Part shown: in pieces, positions 1 through 11,049 of the stretch
How the letters are laid out: each line of letters opens with the position of its first letter
How positions within the stretch are numbered: the first letter of the stretch is position 1
Assembly (NCBI GenBank): GCA_033439765.1
Contig: JAULSN010000010.1
Span: 1,178,001-1,242,000, forward strand
DNA from: Lasiosphaeria ovina
Lineage: Eukaryota > Ascomycota > Sordariomycetes > Sordariales > Lasiosphaeriaceae
DNA length: 64,000 bases
Direction of reading: 5' to 3'
Notes under the pieces: model-generated
Seen by the model: the letters and a program-made list of their open reading frames with translations, nothing else
Databases searched by the model: none
What the model was told of the DNA's origin: nothing
Position numbers and translations under genes: made by a program

Positions 1-3000
1 GTCCTTCCTGGCTTGGCTGCCAAGGATGCCGAGAAGCAACGCCATTTGCCAAGACGCCAAGCTCTTTTGATCATGCACAGAACGCCATCTTCAACGACGG
101 GTGTCATCAACATCACTCGAATCTTTCTCAGCCAGCAAACTTTTCAAGACTGATTATGCCTTGTGAGGAGCCGCTTTTTCCCCATGCCGGCGGACTGTTT
201 GATGTTCAGGGTGATCGAGTCAACTAGGTACCTACCTATGGGATAACCCAAACAAGAAATCACAGACGTACCAAGGCAGCGCTCTGGCTTCCACAACCAC
301 ATGAACCGGTACCAACATAAACTACCGGACACAAAAAGGCCACGCTGGGATGCCATGACAGAGAGGAAACTTTTAAACAGCTCGACAGTCTATTAATTAA
401 TTCCACAGCCAGTATTACAGACTAACCAAGGCAAGCAAAATGCGTACACGCTAATCGAATTCTAACAAAACCACCGCCCGTCTGGCCATTAACAAATCCC
501 GTCTCGTCATCATATTCGGCATCGACGGACATCTATGGCCCTGTAACGCAGCGCTTGGCTGAATTCACAATGGCTGTAAGCCCGGGCCACTCTTGGACCA
601 AGGAGGAATGTTGACGGGGTGGCGTGGTGTAAAACAACAAACAGGAGGTGCCCGAGCGGTGTCTTTCCAGGCCGGCTGCCAATGTGAAGCGCTTAGCGAT
701 CATTGGCGGGGCCAGAACAGAACCGGCACATATTAAAGTTGGCAGCTACAGGATTTTCCGATGGAGGAGAAGCAGCTGGAGCAGTTGTTGGAGCAGTTGC
801 TGAAGCAGGCGGAGGGATTGGCGGTACATCCTATGTCACCCCCACCGCGCATGTTCACTTCGTCCGTTGGAGGTTGTTCGGATGTCTACACGAGACAGCA
901 GTCAGCCTTTGCGTTTGTTAAGAATCAGAAGAAAAGTAGCCGGTATTGGCAAATGTTGTGAGATGAATAGGCACCTTGGTCTGTTGGGGCTTGGAGAGGA
1001 TGGGGTGGCCGTAACACTCACAAACTGCTTCATGACAACGCCATTGATCACCTGCATAGGTTCCTGCTGCCGGGGCTGGGGAGAGTCCATGGCAGGTATG
1101 CTGGTAACTTTTCCTGGAAGCTCGGGTACCGAAGGCCTGATTTTGGCGGAAAGTGTTGACTGACAGTGGTGTGCGAGCTGAGGTACCGTGACCTTGGTTG
1201 TGAGGAAAGAGGAATAAGTACTCGGTAGGAAGAGGAAAGTCTGAGCAAGAACTCGAGGTGGTGTTGACCGGCTCTCTTTATCTCTTACCCTACCTCGAAA
1301 CTGAAATAAGGCACAGAAGCCAGCATCTCTTGGCGTGTGGGCTTTTTGACTGCCAAGTCAGTGCAGGCGAAGATTCCAGATAGCTGGGTCTCGGTTGGTG
1401 TGAAGGCCTGGTCTACGCCGCTTGGTAGGGCGAAGTGGGAGGGGTTGTGAGGCTGGCAGGGCCGCAAGTCGTCGGCCGCCGCTCCAGGCCTCACTGCCAA
1501 GTGGTGGGTGGAGGTGAAACATTCCAGTAGCTAATCAGTAAAACGAACGAGAGAGCAAATACATACCGTACCTAGGTACACGAAGCTGCTCTAAGACGCT
1601 TTTGTTTTGGGGGGAGGGCGACCAGCGGTAAACATGGGTGGGCTCTTGAAGTTTCTAGCACAGCTACCTACCTCCGGGACCTACCTAGCTTTTGCAACTG
1701 CCGGTTTGGAAACCGGAAGCAGACCGGGTTGCAAGTGGTGGGCCCTAGCTTCGGAAGCACTGCTGTTCCATGAAACATCAAACTCACACTCAAAGACAAA
1801 TCGGGGTGAGGCGTTGTGGCGAGCGCCGCCATCACAAGTAATCACAGAGCCAACAAGGTGATGTCGATCCACTTTTATCTTCGCGTATGCGCCAACATAG
1901 GCTCAAAATGCCGACCGCCTGTGTAGCTCGGTTTTTTTCCAAAAGAATTGCCGTTCTTGGCTGCTTGCCTGAGACATGATGTTGAGGCACGGCAGGCATT
2001 CGAACAAGTCGCAAGCGGCCGTTAAAAGACCGGTGAAACGACACTAGCCTTCGCCTGGTATTTTATTTGCTTTTGGTTACGGTAGATGCGAGTATTAGCC
2101 GATCCAACAACGGGACGGGGGGGTGTCCCAAAGAGAACCAGTGAAGTTCCAGATGCACGTGACACAAAAATCTTACCAACAGCTGAAGTTCTCAAGTTCC
2201 AACGGGCCCCATCTGTGATCCTCGCCGCAGTTGGGCGTGTAGCTGTTGTTGGTGTGGAGATCCCTGCGGATTGAGGTTTTAGCCCCGTCCACTAATCCAA
2301 CCGAGACTAGAAAACCGGGATCGGCCCGCCTCTATTAACACCCCTTCCGTACCGAATCGGCAACTGGGAAAGAGGAAAATCCCGAGAACCAGGAACTTGA
2401 TTCAAGCAACTGTCCGATCCGTATATACGAACAAACGGACTTGATTCGCATTAGTACTGAATACACACACAATGTAGTCAGATTTAGGTAAAGCTTACAA
2501 TTGCTTGACGCCTTACTCGACTGTGGGTTACACGATATTCGTCAGGGCAACACAAGCGACCTAACTGGCAAGGAGTCTGCTGACCAAGGAGCAGCAGGTT
2601 CCTTGGTCAGGGTGTTTCAGGAACTCTGATGAGTAAATATCATCTCAGGATAATGTATTGAGGTCTTGGGGCGAGGTTCGAGAGTGATTCCTTGTAGGAA
2701 TTACCGATCAATCAGGCTCATGCGGCTGCAGGGCTGTGATTGGTCGGCAGGGAAAACAAGTGGGAAACCATCATTGTGCGGGGCACACACGCCCTTCACG
2801 TGACCCCGGGCGCACGAGCCACACGTGCCCAAGCACGTGACCACGAAGCATCGCCAAACGCGCCCGCATCCTGTCCCCGTAGTTCGTGATCCTTTTACAT
2901 AGAACAGAGCAGAATACAACCACCACAACCACCCCTACCTTTCGTTCAGTAGTTACTAGTGACTATTAACCGAATGATCTTGTCATTCCAACATTCCTCA

Positions 3001-4832
3001 AGACGCCAGAATTATCATGGAGGATAGTGCGGAGAAAATTGCTTGCTGAGACGAAGTCTAGGTATAGAAAATGTCGTTCAATTTTAACTATCGAGTATTC
3101 CGTCTTCTTTTGGCCTACGAATCCAATCTTAACAGCGAGCGGTAGGAAAAACTCGCAATGAGAAACCGAGCTGGTATCGAAAGACAATTTCGTGCATGAG
3201 GCATAATGTTCGGACTTGTGATGCGAGCAGTTTGCAGTCGTATGTATAATTAAAAAGGCGGAATAAAATCGTACCAAGTATGTACAGCCCGAGCTGCCAT
3301 TCCTTGCATGGAATGGCACGCTTTGCTCGTTGATCGGATCGCCAGGCACCAACCACCCTTGGCTGCAGCAGATCTCAGCAGATCTTACACGTGATACTTC
3401 CAGCCATGTAAAGTTGTAAACGAGCGGATGGAAGAGGCGAATATGGCCATTAAAATAGTCCCGTCTTCACGTCAAACATGAGTAGATATAATGCCCCATC
3501 CAAAAGGCAATCCGAACGATGGCGCAAAAGAAGCCACCGTGGTTTCACCCTGTCGCGATCCCGCAAGATTGTGGCCGTTTTAAAAAGGGTTGGATTGTGC
3601 ACCGTTGGACACCCCTGAGTAGTGTAGAATTGGTATCTGAATGGACACAAGGTTCCTTGTATCCCCTCCGTCCCGTCCTCTGTAGATGTGGGGAGTGACT
3701 ACGGACCAGATTTGAGGCTGCAACTGAGTCGCGGTATTCCACACATCGCAGTAGTACTTATCCTTGCTGATTACCTCAGGTTGGAAGGATCAGTTGCGCG
3801 GCCAGTCATTAACCCAGGCCAAGGCAATTTGGTAAAATACGGCAGGTCAACGGAAAAGGAGCAGGAAAACCGATGCAGCCTGGAAACGGTCTATCAATCC
3901 CCCTGAATTACTTCCGCCGTGTATCCATTCTGAGTCAAACAGCAGAGTACAGTACCTAGCTTGCATCCGTCCATCCGCATCAGTCTGGCAAACACCAGAG
4001 CAAACCACCAGGTGCTGGTTAGCCGCATTTTAGATTGGCATTTCATCTTGGTCGCATGCCACTGCACTGCATTGGCCTCGAGCACTCTCCCTGGTCCGTC
4101 GTCCACTTTGTCTGGTCGCATTGCGTGCGGGACGAGGGAGCAAGGAGAAAGTGCACATCGACAGCTTTAAAGCCACGAGGCGGCGCAAAAAAAGGCAACC
4201 TTATTTATTAGCTTCTTTCCGGCCACCGGCACCTGCACTGAGCCACCGACTGCTGCTCTGCGCTGCACCGCACCGCACCCGCACCGCACCGCTTGGCCGT
4301 ACACTAGCCTTTCAGCCTCTCCCCGAGCTGCGCGACACGACACGCGCATCCAATCCGATTCCAGTGTCCGATCTGGTGGCGCCCCATCAGTTTGCTGGCG
4401 CGACGTGGGGAAATCCAACCTGGCGTTCTTCAAGTTTGGCGGCACGTCGTCGTCGTCGAACGACGGACCGGCTCGATCGCCCTCACACAATCGAAAACGA
4501 TCGTCGGCCGCTCCCCCCACGCCACTCCGATTGGGCGATCGCGACTGGTCGTCGGAACATCTGGGGGTTCAGCCCCATTACCACCCGTCTCGTCTTTCGC
4601 CTATTCCGGGTACGTGTCCTCCTCCAGCTCCTTGTTCCCGTCTGGTAGGTAATAGCCGTGCCTTATGGCCGGCGGCGGCGGTACCTACCTAGCGCCAAGT
4701 GTTGCACAATACGAATTGGCTGTGCAGCCCTGTACTGCGCTGCGCTGCGCTTTGCTTCGCTTTGATGTCCTGTACTCTGCTGACTTACCGAATGGGCCTC
4801 GTGTGTGTGTTCCAGGCACCCCCAGCTCCCCA
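1..4832. other. gene-free region upstream of the GT34 gene
   Basis: No open frame here has the length, codon pattern or protein similarity of a gene. The longest frames (about 100 to 175 codons, around 4100-4690) are low-complexity and overlap each other on both strands. The stretch contains nested inverted repeats at 1692-1734, three CACGTG boxes at 2797-2839, an ACCGC-rich tract near 4262-4292 and GCGCT repeats near 4737-4760. The last few hundred bases are probably promoter and 5' leader of the GT34 gene. An in-frame ATG at 4665 lies upstream of the chosen start. Confidence 0.6.
2797..2839. promoter_or_regulatory. cluster of three CACGTG E-boxes
   Basis: Perfect CACGTG palindromes occur at 2797-2802, 2822-2827 and 2834-2839, the last two flanked as ACACGTG and GCACGTGA. 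CACGTG is the usual site for bHLH factors in fungi (Cbf1, Pho4 and SREBP-like families). No supportable gene lies within about 2 kb on either side, so the target is unknown. The sites are read directly; binding is inference. Confidence 0.4.
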
Positions 4833-6321
4833 ATGTCTCTCTCGCGCAGCCCCTCTCCCGTCCCCGGCGGCGGGTGGGCAAGCCCTGGGCTCAACATCAG
4901 CGCAAGCGGCCGATCGAGTCCGACGAGGGGCTACTCGGGCTCCAGCGGCACGCCCGTCATGTGGGAGTCGGCGAGGTTAAAGGCCGGATACCCATCCTTC
5001 TCGACACAGAACCCTAGCTTCCTCACGCGACACATGCGCCGCATCTCGAGTAGCTTGTCGCGCTTCAGCGCCGTAAACCCCCACACCGACAAAGAGAAGC
5101 CTGCCCGTGGTCGGTGGTCGATCCAGAGAGTGCCCCTGGTTGGACGACTAAGGGGTATGATGGGGCGTCTGGGCAAGAAGATGAAGATAAGGCTGCTCAT
5201 CTTGCTGTTGTTGCTGCTGTCGATTATCGTATTTTACCAAACACGTAAGCTCCCGAGCTCTACGCCTGTCTCTGGATGGAGAAGTCTGACCTCGTGCATA
5301 GCTCTTATATACCATTGGCGGAGAACTTCATGGCTTGGCGGAGGACAAAAGTTCGTCATAATTTTGGCAGCCAACGTGGGCGGCGGGGTGACGGAGTGGA
5401 AGGGTGCGCGCGAGTGGGCTATCGAACGAGACTCGGTGCGGAATAAGAAAAAATACGTGGACCGCTGGGGGTACGAGCTCGAGGTCGTCGATATGAGCAC
5501 CAAGAAGCGGTATGCCCACGAATGGAGGGAGAGTTGGGAAAAGGTCGATTTCATTCGCACAAGCCTGAGGAAATATCCCAAGGCCGAGTGGTACGTGGTC
5601 AATCCTACTAACGTCCGTGTTATCTCCCCTTCTGACTTATCTGACTTGGCTCTCTAGGATCTGGTGGCTTGACCTCAACACGTTCATCATGGAGCCTTCC
5701 TACTCGCTCCAGAGCCATATTTTCGACCGGCTCGAGAGGCACGTCTACCGCGACATCAACGAATACAACCCCTTGAACATATCACACCCCCTGACCGAAA
5801 GCTACCTAGATGCCGAGTCGCAGAGCCCCATTGGAGACGGAAACGCCAATTCGGTGAACCTGATCCTTCCCCAAGACTGTTCAGGTTTCAACCTCGGATC
5901 CTTTTTCGTGCATCGGAGTGCCTGGACCGACCGGCTGCTGGATGTGTGGTGGGATCCGGTATCATACGAGCAGAAGCACATGGAGTGGGAGCACAAGGAG
6001 CAAGATGCCTTGGAGCAGCTGTACATCTCGCAGCCGTGGATACGGAAGCACACAGCCTTCCTCCCTCAGCGCATGATCAATAGCTTCCCGCCCGGAGCAT
6101 GCTCGGAGAATGGTAACGACACCCGGATACACTACGATCAGCGCGACCGGGACTTCCTCGTGAACATGGCAGGTTGCGAATGGGGCCGCGACTGCTGGGG
6201 AGAGATGTACAACTACCGGGAGCTCAGCTATTACCTGAACCGGATGTTGTGGGAGCGCTTCAAGGAGGATTTTGTGGCCGTGATCTGGTACAAGTTGACA
6301 GGCCAGAAAGTGAAGCTATAG
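4833..6321 (+). CDS. alpha-1,6-mannosyltransferase, GT34 family (Mnn10/Mnn11 type)
   Basis: Type II Golgi glycosyltransferase expected to extend the mannan backbone of N-glycans as part of an M-Pol II-like complex. Exons are 4833-5244, 5302-5590 and 5658-6321; introns are 57 and 67 nt, giving 454 aa. A Ser/Pro-rich cytosolic N terminus precedes a single transmembrane helix at about residues 118-136 (KIRLLILLLLLLSIIVF). The GT34 catalytic domain follows, with WWLDLNTFIM at about 236-245 in the DXD position (D239, L240, N241), then QDCSGFNLGSFF, EHKEQDALE, FLPQR and the C-terminal GCEWGRDCWGEMY. The ATG at 4833 was chosen because the helix then sits at a normal distance from the N terminus. An in-frame ATG at 4665 would add 56 low-complexity residues. 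The family call is firm; choosing between Mnn10 and Mnn11 is not. Confidence 0.9.
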
Positions 6322-8065
6322 AGGCACTCGTCCCCATCAGAAGCAGAGTATGATACCCACGACGTTTTTTTTTCACCTACATGGGGCGGCGTCGACAAGA
6401 TACTCTTTAGCACAGTGCGCCGCAAGCGATCCAGATTCAAGATTATCTACCTAATAGCAACGTCACATTCGAATCAAAAGACTTGCCGTCATCGCCATAT
6501 GCTTTGTGCCACCTCAGAGTCAACAGTATCCGAGCATTTCAAGGGTCTTCTTCTTGATATACACATCTAAGACCCTTTCAAGGCCCCATTCAGAAGTATT
6601 CGAGGGTCCTTGTTATACTCGAATAATATCTGCTGCGGAGTGTTGAACATGCGTAGTCGACCTGTTGGAGTCACGGGCGGAATGTGGGGGGAAGGTTAAG
6701 GCTTCAGACATGGAAATGTATTTGTATCGGATCAAAACATTTCCAATATAGGAATTGCACCTATCTAGAAGTCCAGAGCGGAGGCAAGGAACCGCCGTCC
6801 TGCTTATATGCGTAGCGCATCACTCTGTTGACGAAGAAGGACTAAAACAAAGGGAGAAACATATGGGAGCTGTACATGGTGTCTGTTTTGGGGTGTTCCC
6901 AAAGATCTGCGATGGCGTTGGTGGCAAGGGGGTGTGGGACGGGCTGAGGGTTGATATCAAGGCAGATATCGCAGTGAGTCGAGTATGAAACATTTTATGG
7001 ACCCTTTTGGCCATGTTTCTGGACGCACCTAATCACAAACATCACGAGTAATATACCTACCAGAGCTCATTGCAAAGTAAATAAGGACCCGCGCAAAGAC
7101 CAAGGAGATGCGGCCACACAAAATTTGGCCCCTTGTCTAAGTAATCTACCTTCCGGACCGATTGCTCAGAGAAGGCGAATGCGTTTGAGCTGGGGCGATA
7201 GATAAACAGATGTGAAACGAAACATGGGAGAGGGTACATGACTCGTTGCCGTCTCGTGGTTAATAACGAGTCGGCTGAAGGGTGGGTGGGTGAGTCTAGA
7301 TCACTACGATCATTGAGTGAGCGAGAGGGTTTCCCATGGCACGTTACGTGCCAATACTCAGCGCCGGTGAGCTTGGCAGTTTGGCAGTGGGATATTGGGG
7401 AGAGACAGTCTGACTGTAGCTCGTTGAGTGTGTCTGGGTGGGTAGAAACCCAGGTCTCGGAGGAAGTCGTTCACTGAGTTGGAAAAATATAAACATCGAG
7501 TAATAAGGCAGGTAGCACCATTATTCAAGGCGCAGCAGAGCCCATGGAATCTGGCTCGAGACATATAAGATATATATATATATATCGTGGTGTGTGATAC
7601 AGATGCACAAATGTATTGGCCGTACCGCGCCATGACAGATGTCACGGACATAACACAACGGAATTAAGGCCGTTGATGAATGAGCAGGTTCTGGGTATGG
7701 GCCAAGTTAGATGCAGCTTCATCTGAGGCCGGTCGTGAAATATCGAGCTCGATGTGAATCCTCGGGCCGAACAAAAGCCCCAAGCAAGTCCCAAGAGTGA
7801 AGTTAAAGTCAAACTCAAGGCTGTCCGCCAAAGTGGACATGGATGTCCCACATTCCCCACACACATGCGCCCCTGCAAGTTGAGTCTTGGCCCAGATGAG
7901 CCCCACATCAGATGCCGGGAGTGAGTTTGTGGCGGGTGGCCAGGCGGCAGATGATTGGCCCTTACTTCCTCATTCTCTTTTGGGCGGCGTCACAGGTGCT
8001 GGGCGCTTTCAACAACATCTCTGTGGAGCAAATCGTTTACCGCAGCTCATCGACGTGCCAAACTA

Positions 8066-8107
8066 TGGGACAGTGAGCCACCGGCGTGGGACAGTGAGCC
8101 ACCGGCG
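8066..8107. repeat. exact 21-bp tandem duplication
   Basis: The 21-bp unit beginning TGGGACAGTGAGCC occurs at 8066-8086 and again, unchanged, at 8087-8107. The lack of divergence suggests a recent duplication. It lies in non-coding DNA upstream of the GH16 gene. Confidence 0.8.
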
Positions 8108-9183
8108 AGGGACATCCAGCGAAGGCGATCCACACTCTGGCACATACATTCTGTCTGAGGCCGCGCCTTCCAGTGACTATCCCGAAATTGGTATTCTCCG
8201 TGCTAGTTGGTGGTCGTACCTTGCATTCATTGGTTTCGCCGCCAAAAAGCTTGGCTGACAAGAGACCAACTACCTTCCGTACCTACAGTAGACGGAACGT
8301 TTCTGCGTGGAAATACTTGCCTGCCTTGCCAGCTTGGCGCCAGTGTGTTTCGTTTCTCGTGTTTCTTTACCTTCCCCTGCCGCGCGTTGCTGCCACGCCA
8401 TGGTTTTTCTCATCTCTCGCCGCCGTCTGGATTGTTCTGTCTGCTTCACGGGTGCGCGTCTCAATGGGGCTGCGCGCGCCAGCCAATCTTGCTGAATCTT
8501 AATATCGAAGCCATGGAGCTAGTATCCATTGCCCCGGTACGACGGCCGAACTGACTCTGTCCGTCTTCTGCGGCCGGGATGCACGTCTTGGGTGTGCGGG
8601 CTGAACATGCCGGCCTCGACCCCACAAGTGGTCGTAGGAGAATCGCATCACCTTGATTCATTGGGTCTGTGGTGGTCTTGACACCTGAGCCTGCTATGCA
8701 GGTAGGTACCTAGCTGCATCTTGGCCGGAAAATGCATGCGCATGCACATCTCAACACCCAGGATACTATTTTAACAAGCCGCATCCCCCTACCCCCAGTG
8801 GCGGTAGTTTGGCCCCGATCTCTATATGTCCTCACCCACCGGCCCGGTCCTTCCCTGCCATTTTCTCCCCCATTACGGGCTCGGCCGTCTCTCTTTACGC
8901 GTCTCTGGCCATATGGTGGTCCACAAGTCGTCAGCCGAGGTTACTTGTTGAGTTGCTTTCATCCGAAGACTTCACTTTGTTCAGATCACTCTCTATTGTT
9001 CTATTGCCGAGAGAAGCAGAGCTTTGGTGGCTACCCTGTCGCATTCTAGCTTTTTTTGTGCCGGGGATTGTTGTCTCATCTCTTTGTTCCGATTGTTCAC
9101 ATTGTTCGCATTGATACGTTTTTTCTGTTGTCCATTGTTCCGAGTGGCTGTCTAGGTTGCGCTGGTCGCTCCCCCAAACCTCC

Positions 9184-9191
9184 TTTTATAC
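9184..9191 (+). promoter_or_regulatory. possible TATA element of the GH16 gene
   Basis: TTTTATAC lies about 190 bp before the GH16 start and is followed by a CT-rich leader (about 9200-9360). The position fits a TATA box with a leader of roughly 150 nt, but fungal promoters often lack TATA and no transcript start is known here. Confidence 0.3.
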
Positions 9192-9378
9192 GCTCTCACT
9201 CCCAACCTTGCTCGCCGCTGCAGTGTTGAAGATATCTTGTTTCTTTTTTTACCCCTCCAATTCACTCCTTAACTCCTCCGAGGCTACATCTCCAAAGCAC
9301 AATCTTGTCTCCCCCTGACCATCGTTCCTTGTCGATACTGAAACGCAAAGTATCAAGAAAGAGTCACTCAAGCGCAAA

Positions 9379-10425
9379 ATGTTGTTCCTGAAAACGGTAT
9401 TCCGAGTTGGCGCTGCGGCTCTTGCGGCCGGCGTTGTGGCCGAAGCCGCCTCGGACTATACCCTTGTCGATGTATTCGACAAGAGCAACTTCTTCAAGGA
9501 GTTCGAGTTCTTCGACGAGTCTGATCCCACCAACGGCTTTGTCAAGTATGTGGATGCTCGGGCAGCCAGCGATGGCAGCCTTGCCGGCTACTACCAGGAC
9601 TCCGTATATCTCGGAGTCGACCACACCAAGACGACGACTACCGGACGCGAGTCCGTCCGCGTCGAGTCCAAAAAGTCATACACCCAGGGCCTCTTCGTCG
9701 CCGATATCAGCCACATGCCTGCTGGCGTTTCTGACGCCGGCTCCTGCGGACTCTGGCCCGCTTTTTGGATGTTCGGGCCCGAATGGCCGAATTCGGGCGA
9801 GATCGATATTCTTGAAGGCGTGAACACGCAGTCATCTAATGCCATCACGCTGCACACAGCCCCAGGCTGCCACATGACCAACACTGGTTCCCTGGCCACC
9901 ACAAAACTCCTCAGGACCGACTGCAACGGGCAGGAAGGCTGCAGTCAAAACACACAAGCCACCAACAACTATGGTGCCGGCTTCAACGCCGCTCGCGGCG
10001 GTGTGTATGTCGTCGAGTGGACCAGCACTGCGATCAGTCTGTGGTTCTTTGGCCGCAACAGCTCCATCGCCTCGGAACTCGCCAACGACAACAGTCAGGA
10101 GGCACCCGATACCTCCGAGTTTGGCCAGCCGCTAGCCGTCTTCGTGGGCGGCGCTTCCGGCTCCGGCTGCGACATCGACTCGCACTTCCAAAACCACAGC
10201 CTCGTCTTCGACACCACCTTTTGCGGCGACTGGGCCGGCAAAGTCTGGGCCCAGGACGACACGTGCTCGGCCCTCGCCCCCAGCTGCAGCGCCTACGTCG
10301 GCTCCAGCCCCAGCGCCTTCACCAATGCTTACTGGCTTGTCAAGTCGATCAAGGTCTACCAGAAGCCCGCAGGCGCCAACGAGAAACGGTCCGATACACG
10401 CCTCCCGCTGCCCTTCACCGCCTAG
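9379..10425 (+). CDS. secreted GH16 endo-1,3(4)-beta-glucanase
   Basis: Extracellular glycoside hydrolase family 16 enzyme expected to cleave beta-1,3 or mixed-linked beta-1,3/1,4 glucans by a retaining mechanism. The gene is intronless and encodes 348 aa. Residues 1 to about 23 form a signal peptide with an Ala/Val core ending AEA. The catalytic motif GEIDILEG places the nucleophile at E141, the helper at D143 and the acid/base at E146. Other GH16 landmarks are SCGLWPAFWMFGPEWPNSG just before the motif and GVYVVEWTSTAISLWFF after it. Cysteines 123, those in APGCHM, DCNGQEGCSQ, GSGCDID, TFCGDW and DTCSALAPSC probably form disulfides. The short C-terminal tail after KVYQKPAG shows no GPI signal or carbohydrate-binding module. 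The exact substrate cannot be told from sequence. Confidence 0.93.
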   Translation: MLFLKTVFRVGAAALAAGVVAEAASDYTLVDVFDKSNFFKEFEFFDESDPTNGFVKYVDARAASDGSLAGYYQDSVYLGVDHTKTTTTGRESVRVESKKSYTQGLFVADISHMPAGVSDAGSCGLWPAFWMFGPEWPNSGEIDILEGVNTQSSNAITLHTAPGCHMTNTGSLATTKLLRTDCNGQEGCSQNTQATNNYGAGFNAARGGVYVVEWTSTAISLWFFGRNSSIASELANDNSQEAPDTSEFGQPLAVFVGGASGSGCDIDSHFQNHSLVFDTTFCGDWAGKVWAQDDTCSALAPSCSAYVGSSPSAFTNAYWLVKSIKVYQKPAGANEKRSDTRLPLPFTA

Positions 10426-11049
10426 ATGGCCCAGAGCCTTGGGTCTGGGCGGGACTTCCATCTTGTTTACAGCTTTTCCCTTCTTCTTTCCGATATAGAC
10501 TTATAAAACACTTTTTTTTCCTTTTGGGTAGGGCTGGCAGGGCGATTTGTTTACTTTCTCGTGGATTGTGGAAGCGAGTTTATTTGGCGTTCAGGGGTGG
10601 ATGAGGGACAAAAAACATGCAGACAATACACTTTTGCACACGCACGTATCATCCGCCGACGGAAGTCTAATTTTTCTTTTAATATCTCTTGGATGTACCA
10701 TGTGACGTGGTGGTTCAACACCGCAGCTGGCTTTTTATTCTGGCTCTTTTTCTTTTTGGCGAGGACGCACCTCGCCTGGTTCATTGGATTCTGTGTATAT
10801 ATTTATCGATAAAAACCACCACCATTGATCTTCCGCCTTCGGCTCCGTCCTTGTTGCGTAGCCCGCGAATACCCAACACGTGCCGCGTATTGAGCACACC
10901 AACCGCAGTTAAAGATTGACTATGGTTATGAGCCCAGGGGATAGATATATTGCCGGCTCGAGTTGTTGGGTTGGAAATACTCAAAGATCTGCTAGTCCAC
11001 CGAGATGAAGCTAAGCTCTCTCTTGTCTCGTAAAACAACCATCTGCCCT
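10426..11049. other. convergent intergenic region
   Basis: This stretch lies between the 3' ends of the GH16 gene (+) and the coiled-coil gene (-). It is T-rich after 10500 with several AATAAA-like and TTTTTT stretches that could serve 3'-end formation. No gene is supported. Confidence 0.6.

Larger units (their letters stand above)
6322..9378. other. intergenic region and GH16 promoter
   Basis: No convincing gene is seen. The small frames present, the longest about 123 codons at 7887-8258, have no recognisable domain. A short AT microsatellite occurs near 7570-7585 and an exact 21-bp tandem duplication at 8066-8107. From about 9180 the strand becomes CT-rich, as is typical of fungal leaders just before a start codon. 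Confidence 0.6.

Noticed and set aside
4121..4648. 175-codon plus-strand frame before the GT34 gene
   Set aside because: Arg/Pro-rich translation with several overlapping competitors and no recognisable motif; likely leader or promoter.
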